Part shown: positions 8,523-16,826 of the stretch, piece after piece | How positions within the stretch are numbered: position 1 is the stretch's first letter | Layout of the letters: every line of letters starts with the position of its first letter | From: Gemmobacter sp034519525 | Lineage (GTDB): Bacteria; Pseudomonadota; Alphaproteobacteria; Rhodobacterales; Rhodobacteraceae | Length of the DNA: 64,000 bases | Direction: 5' to 3' | Assembly: GCA_034519525.1 (NCBI GenBank) | Contig: JAXHOJ010000037.1 | Location: 62,001-126,000, forward strand | The notes under the pieces: generated by a model | What the model was told of the DNA's origin: nothing | Databases searched by the model: none | What the model saw: the letters and a program-made list of their open reading frames with translations, nothing else | Translations under genes and position numbers: made by a program

Positions 8523-9208
8523 GCTGCGGCCTGCGGGGTGAAATCGCGCACATCCACCAGCCGGTCACAGACCCGGTCCCGCGCGCCCTCGTCATGAAAG
8601 ATCCCCAGAATGGCCGTGCCACGCGCCTTCGCCTCGGCAATCAAGGTCAGCACCACCTCACGGTTGGTGGCATCCAGACTGGCGGTGGGTTCATCCAGCA
8701 GCAGCGCGGGATAGTGATGCACAAAGCCGCGCGCGATATTCACCCGCTGCTGTTCGCCCCCTGAAAAGGTGGTGGGCGACAGGCCCCACAGCCGTTCGGG
8801 GATATTCAGCCGCGCCAGCAGACCCTCGGCCCGCGCCAGCGCCTGATCGCGCGCCACACCCAGCACCAGCAGGGGTTCGGCCACCACCTCACGCGTGGGC
8901 ACCCGCGGCACCACGCGCAGGAACTGGCTCACATAGCCCAGCCCCTCGCGGCGCAGCGCGATGATCTCGCGCGGGGCGGCGCGGGCGACATCCAGCCCGC
9001 CCACCAGAATCGACCCGACATCGCTCAGGTAATTGCCATAGACCATCCGCATCAGCGTGCTCTTGCCCGCCCCGCTGCGGCCCACCAGCCCCACACATTC
9101 GCCACTGCCCACCGAAAGCGTGGCCCCCGCCATCACCGGGATCACCGCGCCGCCCTGATTGTGCAGCGTGAAGGATTTGCCCAGCCCCGAAATCTCGATC
9201 ATAGCCAT
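8519..9208 (-). CDS. phnL: Phosphonate C-P lyase system ABC-type protein PhnL
   Basis: 229 residues (MAMIEISGLGKSFTLHNQGG from 9208; a second ATG at 9202). Walker A GRSGAGKST, signature SGGEQQRVNIARGF and Walker B LLLDEPTASLD are all present. PhnL works with the PhnGHI core and is not a transporter component despite the ABC fold. It overlaps the corA 3' end by 10 bp, so the gene has been kept coupled in spite of the foreign gene upstream. Confidence 0.93.
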   Translation of the reverse strand: MAMIEISGLGKSFTLHNQGGAVIPVMAGATLSVGSGECVGLVGRSGAGKSTLMRMVYGNYLSDVGSILVGGLDVARAAPREIIALRREGLGYVSQFLRVVPRVPTREVVAEPLLVLGVARDQALARAEGLLARLNIPERLWGLSPTTFSGGEQQRVNIARGFVHHYPALLLDEPTASLDATNREVVLTLIAEAKARGTAILGIFHDEGARDRVCDRLVDVRDFTPQAAA

Positions 9209-10158
9209 CGTTTCCACTTGAAAAACAGATAAGTCAGCACGGCAGAGGCCACCATCAGCCCCACTGCCATCGGATAGCCCCAACCCCAGGCAAGCTCCGG
9301 CATATAGGCAAAGTTCATCCCATAAGCCGAAGCGATCAACGTGGGCGGCAGAAAGATTGCCGCCACAACGGATACAATCTTCACCGTCTTGTTCTGCGCC
9401 AGATTGACCATGCCGAGCGTGACATCCGATGCCATCGCCACCCGGCTGGTCAGAAAATCGCCATGCACCTCCAGCGCCTGCAGGTCGCGCATCAACCCCT
9501 TCACGATCGGGCGCAACGCCTTTCCCTCGGCGCTGTCATCCAGCGACTGGCCGAAATAGCTCACCGCGCGTTCCAGCGTCAGCAGCGAAAGCCGCACCCG
9601 GCTGACCAGATCGCTTTCCCGCGCCACCTCGCGCAGGGCCTGCTGCAAGGCCGTATCGGTCGCCTCTGCCCCTTCGTGGAACACCCGGCCCATCACCATG
9701 TCCAGCGCCCGCCCCGATCCCTCCAGCAGATCGGCCTGCCGCCCCACGATCTCTTCCACCAGCGACAGGAACAGCCGCCGCGGATCGCCACACCCCGGCC
9801 CCACCCTGTCGGCCCGTTCGGGATAGGTTTCAAACGGGCGCGGCGCATGGTGGCGCACCGTCACCAGCTGATGCGGCCCCAGGATGAAACAGACCGGGCC
9901 GGAAATCGGGGTTTTCGTCTCGCTCAGCCCGGGCAGCACCGCGGTCAGGTAATCCACCCCGCCCTCCCGATACAGCCGGTTCGACACCTCGATCTCTTCC
10001 ATATCGGCCAACGTCGGCACCTCGACGCCCAGCGCGCGCACCCGGTCCACCTGCTGGGGCATGGGGCGATACAGATCGACCCAGATCGCCTGCGCCAGAT
10101 CGGCACCATGCGGGATCTGAACAAGTTTCGAACCTTGGGGGGCATAGGCAAACAGCAT
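9199..10158 (-). CDS. corA: CorA-family magnesium transporter within the phn operon
   Basis: 319 residues. The C-terminal half has the long stalk helix, two membrane helices and the pore motif YGMNFAYMPE (GMN, about residue 280), ending with the basic KWKRWL tail. CorA channels carry Mg2+ or related divalent ions across the inner membrane. It sits between phnK (3-bp gap) and phnL (10-bp overlap), on the same strand, so it is cotranscribed with C-P lyase genes. This is not part of the E. coli locus. Phosphonates are often chelated with Mg2+/Ca2+ and the pathway uses Mg-nucleotides, so a supporting role is possible but inferred. Confidence 0.9.
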   Translation of the reverse strand: MLFAYAPQGSKLVQIPHGADLAQAIWVDLYRPMPQQVDRVRALGVEVPTLADMEEIEVSNRLYREGGVDYLTAVLPGLSETKTPISGPVCFILGPHQLVTVRHHAPRPFETYPERADRVGPGCGDPRRLFLSLVEEIVGRQADLLEGSGRALDMVMGRVFHEGAEATDTALQQALREVARESDLVSRVRLSLLTLERAVSYFGQSLDDSAEGKALRPIVKGLMRDLQALEVHGDFLTSRVAMASDVTLGMVNLAQNKTVKIVSVVAAIFLPPTLIASAYGMNFAYMPELAWGWGYPMAVGLMVASAVLTYLFFKWKRWL

Positions 10159-10161
10159 GGA

Positions 10162-10998
10162 TCACACCTGCAGGACAGAAGACACCAGCAGCTGTGTATA
10201 CCCATGCTGCGGATCGTCCAGCACCTGATCGGTCAGACCCTGTTCCACCACACGCCCCGATTTCATCACCATCAGCCGGTCGGCCAGCAACCGCACCACC
10301 GCCAGATCATGCGTGACGATGATGACCGAAAGCCCCATCTCGCGCACCAGCCCGCGCAACAGATCCAGAAGCCGCGCCTGCACGCTGACATCCAGCCCCC
10401 CTGTCGGCTCATCCATGAACACCAGCCGCGGCCCGGTCACCAGATTGCGCGCGATCTGCAACCGCTGCTGCATCCCGCCGGAAAACTGGCTGGGCCGGTC
10501 GTCGATCCGGTCGGCCGAAATCTCCACCTTCTGCAACCAGTCGGTCGCCGCCCCCCGGATCTGCCCGTAATGCCGGGCACCGACCGCCATCAGCCGCTCG
10601 CCCACATTGCCACCCGCGCTGACGCCCATCCGCAACCCGTCGCGGGCGTGCTGATGCACAAAGGCCCAGTCAGTGCGCATCAGCCGCCGCCGCGCCGGTT
10701 CCGCCATTGCCAGGGTGTCCTGCATCCCATCGGCAGTCTGGAACAGCACCTGCCCCGCATCCGGCGCCAGATGCCCCGCAAGGCAGGACAGTAGCGTGGA
10801 TTTCCCCGATCCGCTTTCGCCCACGATACCCAGCACCTCGCCCGGCCACAGATCGAAACTCACATCGGTACAGCCGATCCGCGCGCCGTAAAGCCCTCCA
10901 CAAAAGGGCCCTTCCCCCTTCCTCTTGGAAAAAAATGCTTGCGACAGGCCCCGCCACCTGACAGAAGCGGCCCTCCCCTCCTCTTGAAAAATACCCAT
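10162..10998 (-). CDS. phnK: Phosphonate C-P lyase ABC-type protein PhnK, N-terminus damaged
   Basis: The core is intact: YGARIGC, SFDLWPGEVLGIVGESGSGK with Walker A, the signature FSGGMQQRLQIARNL, VFMDEPTGGLDVS, and a C-terminus ending YTQLLVSSVLQV. PhnK docks on the PhnJ face of the C-P lyase core. The 5' end is abnormal. The expected PLLSV-GLS start appears as PLLS in one frame and GLSQAF in another, followed by about 14 unexpected residues (FSKRKGEGPFCGGL) encoded by a purine-rich repeat. ATG 10998 is the best available start but may not be the ancestral one, so the N-terminus could be non-native. Confidence 0.82.
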   Translation of the reverse strand: MGIFQEEGRAASVRWRGLSQAFFSKRKGEGPFCGGLYGARIGCTDVSFDLWPGEVLGIVGESGSGKSTLLSCLAGHLAPDAGQVLFQTADGMQDTLAMAEPARRRLMRTDWAFVHQHARDGLRMGVSAGGNVGERLMAVGARHYGQIRGAATDWLQKVEISADRIDDRPSQFSGGMQQRLQIARNLVTGPRLVFMDEPTGGLDVSVQARLLDLLRGLVREMGLSVIIVTHDLAVVRLLADRLMVMKSGRVVEQGLTDQVLDDPQHGYTQLLVSSVLQV

Positions 10999-11040
10999 TT
11001 CACCGGCCCCCCCCCTCCTCCCCCTTCCTCTTGGAAACCA
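10909..11040. repeat. Three copies of CCTCTTG(G)AAA-type pyrimidine-rich repeat
   Basis: Copies at about 10914-10935, 10970-10990 and 11020-11038 share CCYYYCCTCTTGGAAA. They run through the phnK 5' end and the phnJ-phnK gap. The stretch 11041-11163 holds no gene, only AT-rich fragments of AATCTTCAAAATTCT related to the hairpin in the phnJ tail. Confidence 0.6.
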
Positions 11041-11163
11041 CCCATTCACCGGCCCGGGACCTCTCACACCCCATCAGGTCCAGTTAAAATTGAGCCTGTC
11101 ACGCCCCATCGCCGTCATGCCCGGCCCTCCGTGGTTTGCAGCAAATTAAAAATCTTCAAAATT

Positions 11164-12105
11164 CTAAGGGTACGGTCCCGGCTCATCCGGCACCTCGGGG
11201 CCGATTTTTCCGAAAATCTGCCAAAATTCTGAAGAATTTTGGCCCGCCTCCGCCCGCGGCGCCCATCCGCGCGGGCCTCCGCCCGGCCCCGCGCAGAAAT
11301 CGGTGTCTGAACAGACGAACATCCGCCCGCCCGCGTCATCCACGATCACCTCGTCCAGATAGCTGTCGCCCGCGCCGCACAGATCACAGTCATGATCGGC
11401 CTTGGATGCAACAAAGGGATGATCGTCGAAATCGAGGCTCACCACCGCGCTATAGGGCGGCACCGCATAGATGCGGCTTTCGCGCCCGGCGCCGAACAGC
11501 TGGATCGCCGGATTGCCCGACAGTTTCGGATTGTCGAATTTCGGGATCGGCGAAGGGTCCATCACATAACGCCCCTCCACCTGCACCGGATAGGCATAGG
11601 CCGTGGCAATCTCGCCATGCCGCGCGATATCCTCATACAGCTTCACATGGATCAGCCCGTATTCTTCCAGCTCGTGCATCTTGCGCGTCTCGGTCTCGCG
11701 CGGTTCCAGAAAGCGCAAAGGTTCGGGGATCGGCACCTGATAGACAAGGATCTGCCCCTCACCCAGCGCGGTTTCCGGGATGCGGTGCCGCGTCTGGATC
11801 ACGCTCGCCTCGGCCGTGCTTTCCGTCACCGCCACCCCGGCGACACGCTGAAAGAACCGGCGGATCGACACGGCATTGGTCGTATCATCGGCCCCCTGGT
11901 CGATCACCTTCAGCCGGTCTTCCGGCATCAGGCAGGCCGCCGTCACCTGCACGCCCCCAGTGCCCCAGCCATAGGGCATCGGCATTTCGCGGCTGGCGAA
12001 GGGCACCTGATAGCCCGGGATCGCCAGCGCCTTCAGCAGCGCGCGGCGGATCATCCGCTTGGTCTGTTCATCAAGATAGGCAAAGTTATAGGCCTGTTCG
12101 GTCAT
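11164..12105 (-). CDS. phnJ: Alpha-D-ribose 1-methylphosphonate 5-phosphate C-P lyase PhnJ
   Basis: Radical-SAM-type enzyme that breaks the C-P bond. Start ATG 12105 (MTEQAYNFAYLDEQTKR). The catalytic cysteine pattern C-x2-C-x21-C-x5-C is exact (CDLC ... VCSDTDFC), as in E. coli PhnJ, so the active site is intact. 313 residues is longer than the ~280-residue E. coli enzyme; after the last cysteine there are about 45 extra residues (QNSSEFWQIFG and beyond) encoded by a palindromic repeat and intergenic-like sequence. The ATG overlaps the stop of the DUF559 gene by 4 bp. Confidence 0.93.
   Translation of the reverse strand: MTEQAYNFAYLDEQTKRMIRRALLKALAIPGYQVPFASREMPMPYGWGTGGVQVTAACLMPEDRLKVIDQGADDTTNAVSIRRFFQRVAGVAVTESTAEASVIQTRHRIPETALGEGQILVYQVPIPEPLRFLEPRETETRKMHELEEYGLIHVKLYEDIARHGEIATAYAYPVQVEGRYVMDPSPIPKFDNPKLSGNPAIQLFGAGRESRIYAVPPYSAVVSLDFDDHPFVASKADHDCDLCGAGDSYLDEVIVDDAGGRMFVCSDTDFCAGPGGGPRGWAPRAEAGQNSSEFWQIFGKIGPEVPDEPGPYP
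11220..11243. repeat. Perfect hairpin inside the PhnJ C-terminal extension
   Basis: GCCAAAATTC-TGAA-GAATTTTGGC: 10-bp perfect arms with a 4-nt loop. It encodes the QNSSEFWQ part of the PhnJ tail. AT-rich for this genome and partially repeated at 11150-11165. Confidence 0.8.
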
Positions 12106-12440
12106 CCCCGGGCCTCCTGTGCGATCAGTTGCAGGACGCCGGGCAGATTGCCCAGCACATCGGTATTCCAGAGGCGGATCAGGCGAAAGCCATGGGCGTG
12201 CAACCAGCTGTCGCGCGCGGCGCCACGGTCCGGGCTGTGCTGGCCGCCATCGAGTTCCAGGATCAGCTTCGCCTCGGCGCAGTAGAAATCGGCGATGTAG
12301 CCGCCCAGCGGCACCTGACGGCGGAATTTCAGCCCGCAGAGCCTGCGATCCCGCAGGGCAAACCACATCCGGCGCTCGGCTTCCGTCATGGTCTGTCGCA
12401 GATCACGCGCGAAATCCGTCTGCCATCCTGCCTGTCGCAT
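12102..12440 (-). CDS. DUF559 (Vsr/endonuclease-like) protein within the phn operon
   Basis: 112 residues from ATG 12440 (MRQAGWQTDFARDLRQ). It has the DUF559 hallmarks MTEAERRMWFALRDRR, LKFRRQVPLGGYIADFYC, LELDGGQH and RLIRLWNTDVL, i.e. the PD-(D/E)xK-like core with acidic D and E...Q residues. Such proteins resemble very-short-patch-repair nucleases; biological roles are largely unknown. The stop overlaps the phnJ ATG (12102-12105), and the gene lies between phnI and phnJ, which are adjacent in other C-P lyase operons. A REP-like inverted pair is directly upstream. This looks like an inserted module that preserved coupling to phnJ. Confidence 0.88.
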   Translation of the reverse strand: MRQAGWQTDFARDLRQTMTEAERRMWFALRDRRLCGLKFRRQVPLGGYIADFYCAEAKLILELDGGQHSPDRGAARDSWLHAHGFRLIRLWNTDVLGNLPGVLQLIAQEARG

Positions 12441-12446
12441 GTGCCG

Positions 12447-12600
12447 CCCCCTCACCCTGACCCTCTCCCCGAAGGGGAGAGGGAAGCGCCAGCGGCAAGG
12501 GTGCATCGGGGATGGTAAGCGGCAGGTTAATGCGGATGCGCCCCGCCCAAACGCAACGCAATCCCCTCTCCCCTCGGGGGAGAGGGTCAGGGTGAGGGGC
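12447..12600. repeat. REPIN-like inverted pair A
   Basis: Two GC-rich units in inverted orientation: 12447-12483 (CCCCTCACCCTGACCCTCTC, then a short hairpin) and its near-perfect reverse complement at 12564-12600, separated by ~80 bp of unrelated sequence. Each unit is itself a CCCTCTCCCC/GGGGAGAGGG hairpin. It fills the gap between phnI and the DUF559 gene and would form a large cruciform or RNA hairpin. Confidence 0.85.
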
Positions 12601-12613
12601 AGCGCCCGGCCGA

Positions 12614-13699
12614 TCATTCCGCCGCCTCCGCCCGCACCGCCAGAACCTCGGCGCGCAGCCGCCGCACCAGCTCCAACTCGGCCTGAAAATCCACATAATG
12701 CGGCAGCTTGATATGCTCCAGAAACCCCGTCGCCTGAATATTGTCGCAGTGATACAGCACGAATTCCGCATCCTGCGCCGGGGCGCCCACGAAATCCTCG
12801 CCCAACTCCTGCCAGCGCAGGGCGCGATCGACCAGACTCATGGCAATCGCCTTGCGCTCGCTTTGCCCCAGCACCAGACCATAGCCGCGGGTGAACTGCG
12901 GCGGTTCGGTTTTCGAGCCCTTGAACTGGTTCACCGTCTCACATTCCGTCAGCTCGATCTCGCCGATCTCCACCGCGAAGCCCAATTCCGGCACCTCCAG
13001 TTCCACCGCCACCATGCCAATGCGCAATTCCCCCACAAAGGCATGGGTGCGCCCGTAGCCGCGCTGGGTGCTATAGGCCATCGACAGCACGAAGCCCTCA
13101 TCCCCCCGCGCCAGCGCCTGCAGGCGCAAGGGCCGGTCGGCGGGCAGCTCCAGCGGCTCGCGCGTCAGATCGCGCGGCGTGGCATCCGATCGCGGCTCCG
13201 CCTCGATCAGCCCGTCGCGGTCCAGAAGGCCCATCACATGCGGCACGGCCCCGGGCAGCGGCTCGGCCATCGGTGCCACCGGCGCCTCGCCTTCGGCGGC
13301 GAGTTTGAAATCCAGCAGCCGGTGGGTGTAATCGAAGGTCGGCCCCAGCACCTGCCCGCCCGGCAGATCCTTGAACGTGGCCGACACCCGCCGCACCACC
13401 GCCATATCCGCCGTTGCCACCGGAACCGAGGCACCAAAGCGCGGCAGCGTGGTGCGATAGGCGCGGATCAGGAACACCGCCTCGATCAGATCGCCGCGCG
13501 CCTGCTTGATCGCCAGCGCCGCCAGATCGGGGTCGTAAAGCGAGCCTTCGGCCATCACCCGGTTCACCGCCAGCCGCAGCTGTTCGCGGATCTGCGCCAC
13601 CGAAAGCTCGGCCACGCCCGGGTCGCCTCGGCGTTCTTCGGCCAGAAAGGCATGGGCATTGTCGATGGCGCGTTCGCCACCTTTCACCGCAACATACAT
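12614..13699 (-). CDS. phnI: C-P lyase core subunit PhnI (ribose triphosphate transfer)
   Basis: 361 residues from ATG 13699 (MYVAVKGGERAIDNAHAFL), close to the usual length. Recognisable conserved blocks include GPTFDYTHRLLDF, STQRGYGRTHAFVGE, FKGSKTEPPQFTRGYGLVLG and the C-terminal YHCDNIQATGFLEHIKLPHY. PhnI displaces adenine from ATP and joins phosphonate to ribose triphosphate together with PhnG, PhnH and PhnL. The gene is intact, unlike its partners phnG and phnH just upstream; its ATG overlaps the terminal TGA of the phnH remnant by one base. Confidence 0.94.
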   Translation of the reverse strand: MYVAVKGGERAIDNAHAFLAEERRGDPGVAELSVAQIREQLRLAVNRVMAEGSLYDPDLAALAIKQARGDLIEAVFLIRAYRTTLPRFGASVPVATADMAVVRRVSATFKDLPGGQVLGPTFDYTHRLLDFKLAAEGEAPVAPMAEPLPGAVPHVMGLLDRDGLIEAEPRSDATPRDLTREPLELPADRPLRLQALARGDEGFVLSMAYSTQRGYGRTHAFVGELRIGMVAVELEVPELGFAVEIGEIELTECETVNQFKGSKTEPPQFTRGYGLVLGQSERKAIAMSLVDRALRWQELGEDFVGAPAQDAEFVLYHCDNIQATGFLEHIKLPHYVDFQAELELVRRLRAEVLAVRAEAAE

Positions 13700-14274
13700 C
13701 AGCCCGCCTCCTCGACCCGCGTGCTGCGGGGCAATGTGGCGCCAGACGCTGCCGGGTGCCGCAGAACATAGGGAATCGAAGCCCGGCGGGCAACAGCGCG
13801 CGATTGGCGCGGAAGGCCGCTGTTTCCGGCAGAGACACGCCGCCGCAACGCGTGGTGGTTGCCCGGCCTCGGCCAGGCCGGCAGGCGCCTGTGGGCTCCA
13901 GTTTGCACGACGACGACCGAGAAGGAAGATCGATCCGGCAACTGCCCGCCTGATGGGCAAGTGGTCCACCGTCGAAGCCGGCCTGCCGTCACCGTGCTGG
14001 AAGACTACTTCGCCGACCAGCGGGGCGAGCACGAACGATCCAGCCGCCAACAGCTGGAAGATCCTGCGCGCCTGCTGATGGATCGGCAAGCAAGCTACCG
14101 CTGAAAGCGTCCGGTGGAGCTGCTGGCCTGCCGCGAGGAGATCGAGGCAAGGTACAGCGCCGCCACCGGCCAGATCGCGCGAAGGCGTCGAGCGTCCGCG
14201 CGAGGCGATGGCGCAGCCAACCTGGCCTGGCGCGCCGCTGTCCTGCTGCCGGCCGCGCCTGGCCTGGATCGCCC
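13699..14274 (-). pseudogene. phnH: C-P lyase core subunit PhnH, multiply frameshifted
   Basis: No continuous ORF, but PhnH pieces follow one another in different frames in the right order on the minus strand. They include LDAFARSGRW-like (14180s), PDRSSFSVVVVQTG, SLPETAAFRANRALLPAGL (about 13780-13838), and finally LPRSTRVEEAG with a TGA at 13699-13701 that overlaps the phnI start. The total span (~575 bp) equals a full-length phnH (~190 codons), so the damage is by small indels, not a large deletion. PhnH is required for C-P lyase core activity in E. coli, so if the indels are real the pathway is dead. Confidence 0.75.
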
Positions 14275-14728
14275 TCTCCGCACCGATGCGTGAAGAACTG
14301 CACCTTCGGCGACAAGGCCTTCGGCCTGGTGCGCCTGCTGGGCGCCAGCGCCGCCCTCCGCGCCATGAAGGGTCCAGACCTGGTGCGTCTATACCCTGCG
14401 CTGTTCGTAGCCCAGATCAGCGCATCCACTTACCTGCTGCCCGCAGCAGAGCACCTGCTCGCGCCCTGGCATGGGCAGGGCGGCCCACCGCACCGCAGCC
14501 CAACCTGCAGAAAGCATGGCCACAGCAACAACGGCCATCTCTCCCAGATTGAACAAGGCCTCGGTGCCACCTGTCATGGCCCCGCACCATCACGGCGCCG
14601 ATCTCTGCCGGGCGCAGCACTTCATGCTCCGGCACTTCGGGCAGCAGCGCCTGCAACCGCATCGCCCCCGCCCGCGCCAACAGGCCCATCCAGCCCCGCC
14701 GCGCTTCGTTTTCTGGTACAGTAGACAT
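14275..14728 (-). pseudogene. phnG: C-P lyase core subunit PhnG, multiply frameshifted
   Basis: Start ATG 14728 (MSTVPENEARRGWMGLLARA) followed by the PhnG segment HEVLRPAEIGAVMVRG in frame one; then GGTEALFNLGEM in frame two; then DALIWATNSAGYRRTR and a C-terminal KALSPKVQFFT in frame three, matching the PhnG C-terminus. The span agrees with a complete phnG (~150 codons), so it is disrupted by at least two indels. First gene of the phnGHI... unit; divergent from phnF with a 105-bp gap. Confidence 0.75.
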
Positions 14729-14833
14729 CTTTGCGGATTGTCCAGATTACTATACGGGCCAGACAAACTGCGCGCCAGCCGCAGGTGGCCGCAAATGAAA
14801 AGGCATGAATTTTAGATGACGGAGGCATGACAC

Positions 14834-15541
14834 ATGGCCCGCAGCCCGATCTGGCGTGCCATCGCCGATACGTTGACCGCCGAAATCGCCCGCGCGCATT
14901 ACGCCCCCGGCGACCGCCTGCCCACCGAGGCAGAGCTGGCCGACCGGTTCGGGGTGAACCGCCATACCGTGCGCCATGCACTGGCGGCGCTGACCGATCA
15001 GGGGCTGATCCACACCCGGCGCGGTCGGCGCTTTGTCGCGGCACGCCGCGGATCGGCGGTGCTGGGACGCCACCTGGAGCCACCAGAACCCGGCGCGCAA
15101 GGCCGCAACCCGGCTCGGGGCGACATCACCTGCCGGCGGAAACCCGGCCTCGGCCGATGCTGGAAGGCGAGGCGGCGGCTGAATCCCTGCAAACCCGCGA
15201 TGCCGTGCATGCGATCGAGGGCGTCTTCCGCCGATGGCGGCCGGTGCAGCTCGCCTGGCCCGGCGCGGCGCAGCCGTTGCCGGGCCTGCTGGCCCACGAC
15301 AAGGACCTCCTCGATCACCGAGGCGCTGGCCGCAGAGGGCGTGGCCGATTACACCCGCGCCACCACGCGGCTCACCGCGATTGCCGCCCCCGCGACGCTG
15401 GCCCTGCTGCTGCGCCTGCCCGAAGCGGCACCGCTGCTGCGCAGCACCTCGGTCAATATTGATCCACAGGGGCGCCCGCTGGAATTCGGCACCACCTGGT
15501 TCGCGGGCGACCGCGTCACCCTCACCGTGACACCCGACTGA
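14834..15541 (+). pseudogene. phnF: PhnF-type GntR/HutC regulator with out-of-frame middle
   Basis: Start ATG 14834 with GGAGG 8 nt upstream. Residues 1-75 form a GntR winged helix (PGDRLPTEAELADRFGVNRH, HALAALTDQGLIHTRRG). Residues ~160-235 match the PhnF effector domain end (GVADYTRATTRL ... TWFAGDRVTLTVTPD). The ORF is open throughout at 235 codons, but the middle third reads as arginine-rich nonsense, while PhnF-like text (LQTRDAVHAIEGVF at 15186-15227) lies in another frame. Compensating indels have therefore scrambled the ligand domain. PhnF represses phn genes in relatives. In the 105-bp phnG-phnF gap TTGTC and GACAA occur 21 bp apart (from 14736), a weak operator candidate. Confidence 0.7.
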
Positions 15542-15639
15542 GAAACGCCTGTAACATCATCGTCGCCTAAACCCTTTACTGCTGCTTCAAATCACCCGCG
15601 CACATTCCCTTTCGCCAGATATACCGAGGCTCATCTTAC

Positions 15640-16826
15640 CGCTCATTCGCCCTGCTGCGCTCGACTGGCGCTGCTGCCCGTGATGGCGCCCTGCAGGATC
15701 GCTGCGTGGCTCTGGCCGGGGGCCGCATCACGGATGACCCGCTGCCTGCGGTGGATCTGTCGGGCTATCTCGTGCTGCCGGCATCACCCGTACGGGCGAG
15801 GGCTACTTCGAACGCCATATCGCCCCCCGCCCCTCTGCCCCTTTCCCGATGGCCACCGGCCTTGCCACCACCGACCGCGAAGCGGCGGCGCATGGTGTCA
15901 CCACCGCCTGGCTCGCCCAGGGCTGGAGCTGGGAGGGTGGCCACCGCAGCCCGGATACGGCCGAGGCGCTGATGGCCGCGCTGGCCGACTATCGCCCCCG
16001 GGCGCTGACCGATCTGCGCCTGCAGATCCGCGCCGAAACCCATTTCACCGAAGCCGAAGACCGGCTGATTGCCGCCGTCGAACGCCATGCCATCGACTAT
16101 GTGGTGTTCAACGATCATCTCGAAGAAGGCTACCGCATGAGCCGCAGCCAGCCTGCGGATTTTGCCTATTGGGCGCGCAAGCTGCGGATCGCCACCGAAG
16201 ATCTGCAATCCCGGATGGATGCCGCCCGCAGCCGCGCCCGCGCCGTGCCGCGCCACCTGTGCCGTCTGGCCGAAACCTTTGACCGGCTGGGGGTCAGCTA
16301 TGGCAGCCATGATGACCCGAATGGCGAAACCCGCGAATTCTACAACATGATCGGCGCCCGGATCGCGGAATTTCCGCTGACCCGCGCCGCGGCGGCGGCG
16401 GCCCATGCCATGGGCAATCCGGTGCTGATGGGGGCGCCCAATGTGGTGCGGGGCGGCAGCCAGTCCGGCAATATCGCGGCGGCAGATCTGATTTCCGAAG
16501 GTCTCTGCGATGTGCTGGTATCAGATTACCACATTCCCGCCCTGCCGCTGGCCGCCTTTGCCCTGGCCGATCGCGGCGTGCTGCCGCTGGCCCGGGCCTG
16601 GGAGATGATCTCCACCCGCCCTGCCGCCGTCATGGGGCTGGCCGACCGTGGATATATCGCCCCGGGCCTGCGCGCCGATCTGGTGATCCTGCACGCCGAA
16701 ACCCGCGCCATCGAGGCCACGATCAGCGGCGGGCGGCTCAGCCACCTGTCGGGCGAGGCCGGGCACCGGTTCCTGTCACAATCGCGCAGCACCGCGACCA
16801 GCCACCTGCCCCTCGCCGCCGAATAA
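15640..16826 (+). pseudogene. phnM2: Second PhnM-like triphosphate diphosphatase, 5' end frameshifted
   Basis: From about 15786 the frame is clean: GEGYFERHIAPRPSAPFP, TTDREAAAHGVTTAWLAQGW, FNDHLEEGYRM, SYGSHDDPNGET (metal site) and GAPNVVRGGSQSGN, ending LPLAAE. The first ~50 codons are in other frames: LAGGRITDDPLPAVDLSGYL reads from 15706 in a different phase, and earlier residues in a third. The longest single reading starts at ATG 15849 and would lack the N-terminal strands and the first histidine motif of the amidohydrolase fold. Homologous to PhnM but clearly different from the copy at 6.1 kb. The start coordinate is approximate. Nothing recognisable lies in 15542-15640. Confidence 0.75.

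Noticed and set aside
9199..9208. phnL start inside corA as a sign of a corA-phnL fusion
   Set aside because: Different frames with a 10-bp overlap; ordinary translational coupling.
12698..13771. Long plus-strand frame opposite phnI
   Set aside because: Shadow frame of phnI without ribosome site or family.
13780..14300. An insertion sequence inside phnH
   Set aside because: At first the region looked foreign, but PhnH fragments in order (PDRSS..., SLPETAAFRANRA, LPRSTRVEEAG) and the normal total length show it is phnH itself with indels.
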